Positions 26,596-35,458 of a stretch of 64,000 nucleotides of DNA are shown piece after piece (within the stretch, counting starts at the first letter, position 1; each line of letters opens with the position of its first letter). A program made the position numbers and the translations under genes. Under the pieces are notes generated by a model, which was not told the DNA's origin, did not search any database, and saw only the letters and a list, made by a program, of their open reading frames with translations. Source of the stretch: DATAUD01 sp036268455 (GTDB taxonomy: Bacteria > Verrucomicrobiota > Verrucomicrobiia > Limisphaerales > Palsa-1400); contig DATAUD010000025.1 of assembly GCA_036268455.1 (NCBI GenBank), positions 1-64,000 on the forward strand, given 5' to 3'.

Positions 26596-27609
26596 TCATC
26601 GCGCCAATTTCATCTGGCCCTGCCAATAATCAGCGAGACTTTCTGTGGATGGAACGAGGTTCTCGGCGGCAACCGCCTCCAAGACGCGCGCTTCGGTCAT
26701 AATATACCGGTCGCGCTTGTAAAGAAGATATTCGCCGCGCAACGGGGTCGGTGTCATGTTGATCGTCACCAGGTTCGCGCCCGTGCGCAGGCCGCGGCGG
26801 TAACCGTTGGCGTCGGCAAGATTCAATGCGCTAACGGCGGGTATCACCAATTCGGGCCGCATGATCCGCAGGGCGGCCATGCAATTGAGCGTGAGATTAA
26901 TGTCCGCCGCCTTGCTTTGCGCCAGCGGCGTTTCGTCCCCGGGTATAAATGGGCTGACGCTGCACCCGGCCAGCGGCAATTGCCCGGCCATTTGAAAATT
27001 TCGGAGCAGTTCCGCGTCGCCTTCGCCTGGCAAGCCGCAGATAAAACCCGAACTGACCTTCCAATCATCGGCGGCAAGCGCGCGGATGTGTTCGATTCGT
27101 TCGTTGAAATTCCCTGGCGCTTCAAGGGTGGAATAAAGGCCCTCGCTGCCGGTCTCGAATTTGAGGATGTAAACGGAGGCGCCCGCCGCGCGCAATTCCT
27201 GGTAAAGGCTTTTATTTAATGTGCCAAGACAAACGCTGATGCCCAACGACGTCTCCCGGCGCAACGCCTGGATTAGCGGAATGGCAACGTCCCGGATGGC
27301 GACCGGGTCTTCCCCGGCCTGGAGGTTGACATCGGTGGCGCTTTGGGGCCGATGGTGGATCAACAATTCCGCCAACTCCTCAAACCGCGCGCGATAGCGG
27401 GACAAGGAGCGATTGTCGCGGCGCATCCCACAATAGTGGCAATTTTCGCGGCAAAAATTGGAGATTTCGACGACGGCGCGGACAAAGACCCGGTTGCCAA
27501 AGTGCCCGCGAGCCAGCGCGAAAGCGCGTTCGTGCAGTCCGTGCTGAACGGAGCCGTTGGTTCGCAGCACGTTCGCGTCGAATGGGTGTTGAAAATCGAA
27601 CGTCGCCAT
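26596..27609 (-). CDS. HydE-like radical SAM enzyme
   Basis: A 337-residue radical SAM protein. The cluster motif is C53-R-E-N-C57-H-Y-C60 in SNFCRENCHYCGMRRDN, followed by the LSRYRA and TDVNLQAGEDP stretches of the HydE/PylB/BioB branch. HydE acts in assembly of the [FeFe]-hydrogenase H-cluster; HydE-like proteins also occur where no such hydrogenase is known. The CGMR after the motif favours HydE over biotin synthase, which usually has CPQS. No hydF, hydG or hydrogenase gene is in the window. It starts 31 bases after carB, so it may be co-transcribed. It could belong to another pathway, for example processing of a sulfur or thiazolidine substrate. Confidence 0.8.
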   Translation of the reverse strand: MATFDFQHPFDANVLRTNGSVQHGLHERAFALARGHFGNRVFVRAVVEISNFCRENCHYCGMRRDNRSLSRYRARFEELAELLIHHRPQSATDVNLQAGEDPVAIRDVAIPLIQALRRETSLGISVCLGTLNKSLYQELRAAGASVYILKFETGSEGLYSTLEAPGNFNERIEHIRALAADDWKVSSGFICGLPGEGDAELLRNFQMAGQLPLAGCSVSPFIPGDETPLAQSKAADINLTLNCMAALRIMRPELVIPAVSALNLADANGYRRGLRTGANLVTINMTPTPLRGEYLLYKRDRYIMTEARVLEAVAAENLVPSTESLADYWQGQMKLAR

Positions 27610-27640
27610 TAACGTTATTAACCGTTATATATACTGGTTT

Positions 27641-29431
27641 TCAATGATATTCTTGCACGGTCTTTACCCCATAACCGCTTTTCTTGAGGGCCGCGATGCC
27701 CAGCGCCGCCGCGCGCGCTCCGCTCAGTGTGGTCATAATCGGCGTGCCGGTGTAAACGGCCGTCGTGCGGATTTTCACTTCGTCGGCGCGCGGTGACTGG
27801 CCGGCCGGCGTATTAATGACCAATTGGATGGAGCGATTTTTCAGAAGGTCCAGCGTGTTGGGCCGTCCTTCCGCAAGTTTGAAAACCGCCGCGACTTTTA
27901 AGCCGGCTTCCCGCAAAACCCGCGCGGTCCCGCCTGTGGAAACGATTTCAAAACCAAGGTCCACAAATTGCCGCGCAATCTCAGCCACCTCGCCCTTGTC
28001 CGAATCACTGACGCTGATAAAGACGCGACCGCTCATCGGCAGGGGCGCATTGGCAGCCATTTGCGACTTGGCGTAGGCAATGCCCAAATCGGTATCCAAT
28101 CCCATCACTTCGCCGGTCGAACGCATTTCCGGCGAGAGCAAAATATCCTGCCCCTGAAACCGATTGAACGGGAAAACCGATTCTTTGACGGCCCAGTATT
28201 TGGTCCAGATTTCCTTGGTGAAACCAAGCTCCGCCAGCTTTTTTCCGGCCATGACTTTTGCGGCCAGCTTCGCCAGCGGCACCCCAATAGCCTTGCTCAC
28301 AAACGGCACCGTGCGCGAGGCGCGCGGGTTGACTTCCAACACATAAACCGTCTCGCCCTTAACGGCGTATTGGACATTCATCAAGCCGATAACGCGCAAT
28401 TCCCGCGCCATCGCGTGCGTGTATTGGCGCATCGTTTCGATCACGCTGCTGCTCAGCGTGTGCGGCGGCAACACCATCGCCGCGTCGCCCGAATGAACGC
28501 CCGCGAATTCGATATGCTCCAAAAAACCGCCGATGACGATGGTCCCGTCGTTCTTGTCCGCGAAATGTCCCGTGTCCGCGATGCAATCGACATCCACCTC
28601 CGCGGCGTCCTCGAGGAATTTATCCACCAACACGGGGCGTTCGGGTGAAGCCTCGACGGCGAAGCGCATGTAATGATTCAATTCCGCGTCGGAATAAACG
28701 ATCTGCATCGCCCGTCCGCCGAGCACAAAGGAAGGACGCACCAAAACCGGATAACCGAGTTTTCGCGCGGCTGCCAGCGCTTCGGTTTCGTTGGTCGCGA
28801 GGCCGTTGGGCGGCTGCGGAATGCCGAGCTTGGTGAGCATCGCGGAGAAAAGCTTGCGGTCCTCGGCGATTTCGATGCCCTGCGGCGACGTGCCTATGAT
28901 ATTGACACCATTTTTTTGCAGACCCAGCGCGAGGTTCAAGGGCGTCTGTCCGCCGAACTGCGCGATCGCTCCCCAGCACTGTTCGCGTTCGTAAATGTGA
29001 AGGACATCCTCCAACGTCAGCGGCTCGAAGAAAAGTTTGTCGCTGGTATCGTAATCGGTCGAGACGGTTTCCGGGTTTGAATTGACTATCAAGGTTTCGA
29101 AGCCGTCCTCCTTGAGCGCGAACGCCGCGTGGACGCAGCAGTAATCGAATTCGATCCCCTGCCCTATGCGATTCGGCCCGCCGCCGAGGATCATTATTTT
29201 TCGTTTCGTGCTCGGTTTGGTTTCGTCGTCGCCGCAATCGTAAGTCGAGTAGTAATACGGCGTGTAAGCCTCAAACTCCGCCGCGCAAGTATCGACGAGC
29301 CGGTAACTCGGAACCAATCCGAGTTTCTTGCGCAACGCGCGGACGTCATCCTCGGACGAGCGGGTCAAGTGCGCGATTTGGCGGTCGGAAAATCCGAGAG
29401 ATTTGGCTTTGGCCAGCAGGTCACGATTCAT
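27641..29431 (-). CDS. carB: Carbamoyl-phosphate synthase large subunit, C-terminal half
   Basis: 596 residues matching the second half of the usual ~1070-residue CarB. It opens with the oligomerisation domain (LLAKAKSLGFSDRQIAHLTRS), continues through the carbamate-phosphorylating ATP-grasp unit (RKIMILGGGPNRIGQGIEFDY; VRPSFVLGGRAMQIVY; VLEVNPRASRTVPFVSK) and ends with the MGS-like allosteric domain (about 480-596, GRVFISVSDSDKGEVAEIA). The N-terminal ammonia/bicarbonate half is absent; the upstream neighbour is an AsmA-like protein. This is an intact gene with its own ATG, so it looks like a split carB (carB2), as known in some archaea and Aquifex, not a truncation. It feeds pyrimidine and arginine synthesis together with a carB1 and carA elsewhere. 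Confidence 0.92.
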   Translation of the reverse strand: MNRDLLAKAKSLGFSDRQIAHLTRSSEDDVRALRKKLGLVPSYRLVDTCAAEFEAYTPYYYSTYDCGDDETKPSTKRKIMILGGGPNRIGQGIEFDYCCVHAAFALKEDGFETLIVNSNPETVSTDYDTSDKLFFEPLTLEDVLHIYEREQCWGAIAQFGGQTPLNLALGLQKNGVNIIGTSPQGIEIAEDRKLFSAMLTKLGIPQPPNGLATNETEALAAARKLGYPVLVRPSFVLGGRAMQIVYSDAELNHYMRFAVEASPERPVLVDKFLEDAAEVDVDCIADTGHFADKNDGTIVIGGFLEHIEFAGVHSGDAAMVLPPHTLSSSVIETMRQYTHAMARELRVIGLMNVQYAVKGETVYVLEVNPRASRTVPFVSKAIGVPLAKLAAKVMAGKKLAELGFTKEIWTKYWAVKESVFPFNRFQGQDILLSPEMRSTGEVMGLDTDLGIAYAKSQMAANAPLPMSGRVFISVSDSDKGEVAEIARQFVDLGFEIVSTGGTARVLREAGLKVAAVFKLAEGRPNTLDLLKNRSIQLVINTPAGQSPRADEVKIRTTAVYTGTPIMTTLSGARAAALGIAALKKSGYGVKTVQEYH

Positions 29432-29508
29432 TTCTTAAAGACGCAAATTCCGCAAAGTAAGCCGTACCGCCGCGCCACTGGCAAGAGAGAACCTTTGCTT
29501 TGCACGTC

Positions 29509-32421
29509 TCACTTGCTCTGCGCGGAGGGAGTGTTTGTGGAGGCGGAATTGGTTTCGGACGCGTGATGGAAGTGGAAGAAATTGCGCAGGCCGGAAAAGG
29601 CGCTTTTTACTCCGGACCCGGCTTCGCCTCCCAATCTCCGCGCCATGCCGGTGCCGGAGTTCAATATAACTCCGCCCAGCGCACGCTTGTCCACCAGGCT
29701 GACCGGCGCGCCAAGCGTGCCTTTGATCGTGACGAAATTGCGGACTGGAATAAATGGGGCGTCAGGGGCCACGTTGGTTTCGGCGTCTTGCATGCCGATT
29801 TTTTCGGCGAGGGAGCGGCGCACGGAGAGTTGGACGGGAAGATTCAAGGGCGAATTTGACAGGACCTCGGCAATCGGAATCGCGCCTTCAATGCTGGCTT
29901 CGAAGGCTGAACTTCCAGCAATGCAGCGAGCGATCCGCAGGTTGCCGTTGCCCAAATCGATTCTCGCGTCAAACCAGCTCAACGGCCAGGTGAGAATTTC
30001 GTGCAGGCCCAGCAGGTCGGCGATTGGCGCGACGACTCTTTGCAATTTCGGGCCGGTCAATTGAATGTCCGCGTTGGTAAGGGTAAAATTCATTTGGCCG
30101 CCGAGACTTTTTTGAAGACTGCCGCCGGTAAAACCGGCGCCATCCACTTTGACACCTGCCAGAATGAGGCCTTTGTATCTGCCGGTGTTTTCGGGCGAAA
30201 AGGAGTTGGCGATGGGTTCGAGGGGAACGTTGTTCGCGGCGAGGTTGATGGCGTACTTGTAGTCTTTTGCGCTTAAATCCAAATTCACCGTGCCGTTCAC
30301 CGCACCGCCGTTCAGGGTCAAATTGCACGGATTAACCGCGATCCTGCTGGCATCAACAGTCGCCGTCATTTGGCAATTTTGGATGGCAATCTCACGGAAC
30401 AAAACTTGTTTGAGGTTGACTGCCGCGGAGATCTGGATAGGAAGTTTAATCGGAGCGGGCCCGGTATTTTCAGCGGGTTCGGAAGGGGGCGCGGGAGATT
30501 GAGACGATGCGGGGGCGTTGGATTGAGGGGCGAGGGCTTCATAGAGCGGCGACATGTCTAATGTATCGGCGCTGATATCGAAATGGCCTTTGGTCAGAGC
30601 GGGCATCGAGAAATCCATCTGGCCGGTGGCGCGCAATTGATTGTTCGCCGCCTGTGCGGTCGCCGGGAAAGAAACGTTGAGTTGATTGACTTCCAACAGG
30701 TGGTTGGAGAAGGAACCGGAAAAGGTCGCGCCAATTGCCAAAGCGGTTGACGAGCCTCTGCCTAACAACCGGCCCATGACGGCCTCAATTTGGCTCGTCG
30801 TTGCAACGGCGCCGCCGTCGTAATTGCCAGAGCTGGTGACTTTCAGAGCTGGTTGGCCTTGTTGAGTCAAGTTGAGAATGCAATTCGTTACGGCGCATTT
30901 CTTCAAACCGGAAAATTCGGCGTCGAGATTGAAATCAAGGGCGCCATCAGAAATAACAGTTCCAGCGAGGTTGCCTGCCAGATTGGTAATGTGTGATTCG
31001 AGAGTGGAATCGAGCTTTTTTCCGCCCTGGCTCGATAAAACCTTAAGATTCAGAGAGAATGTCCCGGACGAAATGGCGTTTCCGATCAGCGCCTGCCATC
31101 GCGGAAGATTCACATCCGAGACCGCAAGCTCAAAAACGGAATCGCTTGCCGGCGCGGAATTGTTTCCCCAGGCGACGGTCATCGGTTTGGTCAGGCTCCC
31201 GCGCAAAATCGACTGCCGGTCCAAGCTGCCATCGAGCGTGAGTGTCTGGAATTGGGCGGAATCGTTTTTCAAGTCAATTGCCACATCGCAATCGCCGGTC
31301 ACATTCATGGGTGGAGTGGGTTGGCCGTTGGAGTTCATGCTCAAGTTAGCGCCGGTGATTTGAGTCTTGATCGCGAGGAGCGAACCGCCGTTGGCCAGCG
31401 TTAAGGTTGATACCGAACTAAGTGAACTCTTTCCGAAATCAATTCCCATCGTCGCGCCGATCAAATTGAGAAACTGGCGATCGACGGGGCCGGCGGTCAG
31501 GGTCAAACGCCCTTCTTTTTTGTCAAGATCCAGCGGGCCAGCGAGGTTTATTTCGCCGAGCAACTGGTCATTGCGATAAACGCACTCGGACAATTCCTTC
31601 ACTTCAGCAGGCGTTACATCACCGCGAAGCTCGGAGTGAAATCCCGCCGCCGAAGCGAATGATCCCATGGCTGTGGTCACATGCTGATCTCCCTTCGCTT
31701 TGAGTGACACCGGCAGGAGGTCCTCGTTGAGAGTGAATTCTATTTTGGTCGTGCAATTGGCTTCGAGAACGCTGTTGGAGGGCCCGGAAACCTTGCAGGC
31801 CGCTTCCGCGGTGAACTTCCCGCTCCGGCCATTGCCCAATTGATCGAGCGCGATGTTAATGCCGGACAGGTCCACAGTTCGCGTCCCGCCGTCCGTAATG
31901 GACATCGCGTAATGGATTGAGGCATTTTTTATGGAGATATTTTTCAAGTCGATCCGCCGCGATTTTGAGCTTTGAGGTTGTGGCGCCGAATTTGCCGCCG
32001 GCTGGCTCAACGACTTCAGCAAAGGGTCCACATTCAGGGTGCCATCCGCGTTTTCGACGATGGTCACGGAAGGTGAATCAACGGAAGCGCTGTTCACTTT
32101 GACGGTGCCGCGCAGGAAACTCATGAGGCTGTAATCCAAGCGGACGTTGTCCGCGTTGAAGACCTGTTCGTCGCCCGGGACAATGATTTTCACGTCGTTG
32201 AGGTAAAGATAAGAGAACGGGCTGATCGAAACGCCGCCGACGGTTATTTTTGCGCCAATTTCACGGCCTATGCGGGGCAGAATTGCGGCCTTAAAAAATG
32301 CGCCGCTACTGACAAAGAAATAACCAAGGACCACGAACAGGACGAAACCACAAGCCGCGTACAACAGTTTTCGCGGCCACGAAATTCGTTTATTGGGCGT
32401 GGGCGGCGGCGAGACGGACAT
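29509..32421 (-). CDS. AsmA-like envelope protein
   Basis: A 970-residue protein with a single N-terminal span (about 19-40, LLYAACGFVLFVVLGYFFVSS) and a long beta-rich periplasmic body. The start of the body (IGAKITVGGVSISPFSYLYLNDVKI, then NADNVRLDYSLMSFLRGTVKV) and the C-terminal repeats (NLRIARCIAGSSAFEASIEGAIPI, LPVQLSVRRSLAEKIG) match AsmA/TamB/YdbH-type proteins, which are thought to form lipid-transfer conduits between the membranes. A low-complexity Pro/Ser/Ala linker lies near residue 655. It sits 77 bases upstream of carB on the same strand. Whether the two are co-transcribed is unknown. Confidence 0.75.
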   Translation of the reverse strand: MSVSPPPTPNKRISWPRKLLYAACGFVLFVVLGYFFVSSGAFFKAAILPRIGREIGAKITVGGVSISPFSYLYLNDVKIIVPGDEQVFNADNVRLDYSLMSFLRGTVKVNSASVDSPSVTIVENADGTLNVDPLLKSLSQPAANSAPQPQSSKSRRIDLKNISIKNASIHYAMSITDGGTRTVDLSGINIALDQLGNGRSGKFTAEAACKVSGPSNSVLEANCTTKIEFTLNEDLLPVSLKAKGDQHVTTAMGSFASAAGFHSELRGDVTPAEVKELSECVYRNDQLLGEINLAGPLDLDKKEGRLTLTAGPVDRQFLNLIGATMGIDFGKSSLSSVSTLTLANGGSLLAIKTQITGANLSMNSNGQPTPPMNVTGDCDVAIDLKNDSAQFQTLTLDGSLDRQSILRGSLTKPMTVAWGNNSAPASDSVFELAVSDVNLPRWQALIGNAISSGTFSLNLKVLSSQGGKKLDSTLESHITNLAGNLAGTVISDGALDFNLDAEFSGLKKCAVTNCILNLTQQGQPALKVTSSGNYDGGAVATTSQIEAVMGRLLGRGSSTALAIGATFSGSFSNHLLEVNQLNVSFPATAQAANNQLRATGQMDFSMPALTKGHFDISADTLDMSPLYEALAPQSNAPASSQSPAPPSEPAENTGPAPIKLPIQISAAVNLKQVLFREIAIQNCQMTATVDASRIAVNPCNLTLNGGAVNGTVNLDLSAKDYKYAINLAANNVPLEPIANSFSPENTGRYKGLILAGVKVDGAGFTGGSLQKSLGGQMNFTLTNADIQLTGPKLQRVVAPIADLLGLHEILTWPLSWFDARIDLGNGNLRIARCIAGSSAFEASIEGAIPIAEVLSNSPLNLPVQLSVRRSLAEKIGMQDAETNVAPDAPFIPVRNFVTIKGTLGAPVSLVDKRALGGVILNSGTGMARRLGGEAGSGVKSAFSGLRNFFHFHHASETNSASTNTPSAQSK

Positions 32422-32639
32422 CTGATGAAATATGGCCGGAAATCTCCAGGCCGCAACCTGAAAATCACAGCGAACCTAGGTTTTTCAACGGACTGAAAGC
32501 AGTATCACGGGCAAACAATTCGTGAATTGATGTTTTTCGGAGCAACGCTTTGAAAATGCTTTAAGTTCAAAGTGAAAAAATTTTCCGCTTGAGTCTTGGC
32601 GGCGCATTTAAGCAAAACGGCGGCGTAGATCGTCCCTCC

Positions 32640-32918
32640 TTACCCTCGAAAACTTTGTTCAAGCCGTTCATCGCGGCTGTCTTTCAAAATAGTGTTCACC
32701 TCTTCCTGTTTAAGCGTCTGATCGCCCACAGTCGAGAACACCAGTGCACGGCCCTTCCTGACAAACCCTGTCGCTTCCTTATTCGGCGTCAGCGTGACCG
32801 ACAAACCGTGGATTGAAACTTTGAACGTGTCACCCGGCTTAATGGCAAGCTCCTGGCGAACATCCCTGGGAAGGACAATGCGGCCGGCTCGGTCAATTGG
32901 GACTGTCAACTCTTTCAT
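32640..32918 (-). CDS. AbrB/MazE-family DNA-binding protein, orphan
   Basis: A 92-residue protein with a SpoVT/AbrB swapped-hairpin domain at the N terminus (KELTVPIDRAGRIVLPRDVRQELAIKPGD) and a short basic tail. The ATG at 32918 begins directly at the domain; in-frame codons run upstream to 32990 but overlap the promoter described at 32927-32955. Such proteins are usually antitoxins next to a PIN-domain toxin. No toxin gene is found downstream, where 218 bases separate it from the AsmA-like gene. It is therefore an orphan antitoxin or a stand-alone transition-state-type regulator. Confidence 0.8.
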   Translation of the reverse strand: MKELTVPIDRAGRIVLPRDVRQELAIKPGDTFKVSIHGLSVTLTPNKEATGFVRKGRALVFSTVGDQTLKQEEVNTILKDSRDERLEQSFRG

Positions 32919-32926
32919 ACCATAAA

Positions 32927-32955
32927 ATAATACCATTACCATATACAAATGGCAA
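32927..32955 (-). promoter_or_regulatory. Promoter and TGGTA repeats of the AbrB-type gene
   Basis: On the minus strand, a TTGCCA -35 box (32955-32950) and a TATTAT -10 box (32932-32927) are separated by 17 bases, a near-consensus vegetative promoter. Two TGGTA repeats lie in the spacer and a third just before the start codon, a spacing that suggests autoregulation. Transcription would begin at about the ATG (32918), giving a leaderless message. Confidence 0.55.
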
Positions 32956-33022
32956 ATCACCAGAATTTGACTTCCGAAAACGGCGAGCATCGCAAACAGT
33001 CTTCGCGTAAATTGATGCTGTG

Positions 33023-34468
33023 ATGCTCAATTCAGATCAGTGCTATCAAGCGGTCATGACACGCGATGCGCGTTTCGATGGGCGCTTCTTTGTCGCAGTC
33101 AAAACCACCCGCGTTTACTGCCGGCCCATTTGCAGGGTCAAAACGCCTATGCGCAAAAACTGCCAATTCTTCAGCCACGCCGCCGCCGCTGAAGCGGCCG
33201 GATTTCGCCCCTGCAAACGCTGCCGGCCAGAACTCGCCCCCGGCAGCAGCAGCATGGAAGTCAGCAGCCAATTGGCCCGGAGCGCCGCCTTCCATATCAA
33301 CCAGGAATTTTTAGCGGAGCACTCCCTCAGCGAACTTGCCGCCAAGCTCGGTGTGAGCGATCGCCAAATGCGCCGCGTCTTTCGCGAAGAATTTGGCGTC
33401 TCCCCCGTGCAATTCTGGCAAACCCAGCGCCTCCTGCTGGCCAAGCAACTCCTCACGGATTCCAACATGTCCGTCATCACCGTCGCAATGGCGAGTGGAT
33501 TTCAAAGCCTGCGCCGCTTCAACGCCTTGCTCAAGGATCGCTATCGCCTGACTCCCACCGAATTTCGCAAGCAACAAAAAAAGGGCCTGCCCGAAAATTT
33601 TTCCGAATTTTCATTCCGGCTGAACTACCGTCCGCCATTCGATTGGAAGCGGCTCCTCGATTTCCTCTCGCAACGAGCCATCCCTCAAGTCGAAGTGGTG
33701 CATGACGGAAATTATTTCAGAACAGTCCGAATTAAACGCCAGGACAAGGACGTTGTGGGATACATTCAAGTCAGCCACGAACCGGAAACCAACACGCTCG
33801 GCGTCCGCCTCTCCGATGCCCTGCTGCCCGTCTGCGCCGTCGTCCTGGATCGAGTCAAACGAATCTTCGATCTCCACGCGGAGCCAGGGGTCATCGACAG
33901 CGCTTTGGGAGAACTCGCAAACCGCCGGCCGGGCCTCCGTGTTCCCGGCACCTTTGACGGATTTGAAATGTCAGTCCGCGCGATTCTCGGCCAGCAAATC
34001 TCCGTCGCCGGCGCGCGAACCCTGGCTGGCCGGCTGGCCACTCGTTTTGGCGCTCCCCTCAGCACCCCGGTTGCCGCTTTGACGCATCTGTTTCCGACAC
34101 CTCAACGGCTTGCCTCAGCCAAAGCCGATGAAATCGGAAGATTGGGAATCACGGGACACCGCGCTCAAACCTTGCTCGCGCTATCGCGGGCAATCGCAAG
34201 CGGCGAGTTATTAATGGACCCCGGCCATCGCATCGAAGAGACACTTGGATCGCTCCGAAAAATTCCGGGCATCGGAGAATGGACCGCGCAATACATCGCC
34301 ATGCGCGCCCTCTTGTGGCCCGACGCCTTTCCGCACACGGATTTGGGCATCCGCAAAGCCCTCGGCACGAGCAATCCAAAAACAATTTTAAAAATGGCGG
34401 AAAAATGGCGTCCCTGGCGGGCCTACGCAGCCCAGCATTTATGGACAAGCCTCGAAAAGGAAACATGA
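33023..34468 (+). CDS. alkA: Ada N-domain/AraC/AlkA fusion (3-methyladenine glycosylase)
   Basis: A 481-residue fusion (GTG at 33020 is an alternative start). Residues 1-75 are the zinc-binding Ada N-domain, with Cys33, Cys37, Cys64 and Cys67 (YCRPICRVKTP; FRPCKRCRPE); in Ada the first of these accepts methyl from phosphotriesters. Residues about 85-195 hold an AraC-type DNA-binding region (LAAKLGVSDRQMRRVFREEF). From about 200 there is an AlkA N-domain, then the HhH-GPD core (MSVRAILGQQISVAGARTLA; LRKIPGIGEWTAQYIAMRAL) with the catalytic aspartate in PHTDLGIRKAL. It removes alkylated bases and probably activates the adaptive response itself. The stop overlaps the next start (ATGA), so it is coupled to the methyltransferase gene. 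Confidence 0.92.
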   Translation: MLNSDQCYQAVMTRDARFDGRFFVAVKTTRVYCRPICRVKTPMRKNCQFFSHAAAAEAAGFRPCKRCRPELAPGSSSMEVSSQLARSAAFHINQEFLAEHSLSELAAKLGVSDRQMRRVFREEFGVSPVQFWQTQRLLLAKQLLTDSNMSVITVAMASGFQSLRRFNALLKDRYRLTPTEFRKQQKKGLPENFSEFSFRLNYRPPFDWKRLLDFLSQRAIPQVEVVHDGNYFRTVRIKRQDKDVVGYIQVSHEPETNTLGVRLSDALLPVCAVVLDRVKRIFDLHAEPGVIDSALGELANRRPGLRVPGTFDGFEMSVRAILGQQISVAGARTLAGRLATRFGAPLSTPVAALTHLFPTPQRLASAKADEIGRLGITGHRAQTLLALSRAIASGELLMDPGHRIEETLGSLRKIPGIGEWTAQYIAMRALLWPDAFPHTDLGIRKALGTSNPKTILKMAEKWRPWRAYAAQHLWTSLEKET

Positions 34469-35025
34469 AACCGAATACGACCTCGTACATCACACTAAAA
34501 ACGTCACGTCTTGGAAACCTCATCCTCGTCGCGAACGCCACGCACCTGATTGGCCTCTACTTTGCCGATTGCGAGCACGTCCCCGTCGCGCAACGCGATT
34601 GGAAACTCGATCCCAAACACCCCATTCTCCGCCAAGCAAGAGAAGAGATCAGCGAATATCTAGCGGGCGCGAGAAAAACCTTCTCAATTCCGATTCATTA
34701 TGCCGGAACAGACTTCCAGAACGAAATCTGGCGTCAAATCGCCCTGATCCCCTTTGGCGAGACGATCACCTACACAGACCTGGCTCAGAGGGCCGGAAAC
34801 CCCAATGCCGTGCGAGCCGCCGGCACAGCCACTGGAAGCAACCGCCTTGGAATCATCATCCCGTGTCACCGAGTCGTCGGCAAAAACAACGCCTTGGGCG
34901 GCTACGCCGGCGGCCTGGATAGGAAAACACACCTCCTTCACCTTGAATCAAACCCCGGGAGCTTCCCCCGAAAGGCGTCGAGTCAAATCCCTCGGAGAGA
35001 TCGTCCCGGGCCGACGGCAAAATGA
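34465..35025 (+). CDS. ogt: Methylated-DNA-protein-cysteine methyltransferase
   Basis: 186 residues. The active-site PCHRVV motif has Cys134, preceded by the DNA-binding helix (ITYTDLAQRAGNPNAVRAAGTATGSN) and the conserved FQNEIWRQIALIPFGETITY segment. It repairs O6-methylguanine by suicidal methyl transfer to the cysteine. The ATG at 34465 overlaps the stop of the Ada/AlkA gene; longer in-frame starts upstream lie inside that gene and are rejected. Together the two genes carry the functions that E. coli splits differently between Ada and AlkA. The last ~20 residues (after LHLESNPGSF) are basic and not conserved. Confidence 0.92.
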   Translation: MKPNTTSYITLKTSRLGNLILVANATHLIGLYFADCEHVPVAQRDWKLDPKHPILRQAREEISEYLAGARKTFSIPIHYAGTDFQNEIWRQIALIPFGETITYTDLAQRAGNPNAVRAAGTATGSNRLGIIIPCHRVVGKNNALGGYAGGLDRKTHLLHLESNPGSFPRKASSQIPRRDRPGPTAK

Positions 35026-35458
35026 GAACTGTCATTTCGTCCGCTTGCGGAGCTGCCTTTTCGCCGTCTCCCAGTCCATGAAGGACTCTTTGCCCTGCTT
35101 CACGCATTTCGCTCTTGAATTTAACACCATAGGTCGTTTTGGGTTTCACCACGAAAAATAGGCCATGCGATTTGGTACTATCTTCTCCAGCGGCGAGTGA
35201 CTCGATTGGCGTCCGTTTTCATTGCTAACGTCTATAGAAAGAGAAATAGAACCAAATCGCGACGGCCACCAAAATCAAAATCAGCCGTTTCACCGTGAGC
35301 GGCGGTTACCCAGCCAGTTCTTCCTTGAAATTAATTTGACATACGGTAAACTGCTGCAAGTCAGGGCCAAAGGACCGTGCCGGAGATGTCGCTTAAGAAA
35401 AGGTTGACATATTCCGACTAATTTGAGCTAATTGGCACCCTTTTTTGAAAGTGGAATT
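35026..35458. other. Intergenic region before rplU
   Basis: 433 bases with no convincing gene. Short minus-strand ORFs between about 35030 and 35160 have no recognisable family. The right end holds the candidate rplU promoter at 35404-35434. No tRNA or riboswitch fold was seen by eye. Confidence 0.5.
35404..35434 (+). promoter_or_regulatory. Candidate rplU-rpmA promoter
   Basis: A consensus TTGACA (35404-35409) is followed 18-19 bases later by CTAATT/TAATTG, a poor -10. It lies 25 bases before the rplU start, so the leader would be short. A second TTGACA at 35336-35341 lacks a recognisable -10. Confidence 0.35.

Noticed and set aside
34856..35152. Minus-strand ORF overlapping the end of the methyltransferase gene
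   Set aside because: The part outside the gene (about 35030-35152) is short, has no known motif, and the rest is antisense to the methyltransferase. It could be a remnant, but nothing supports a product.
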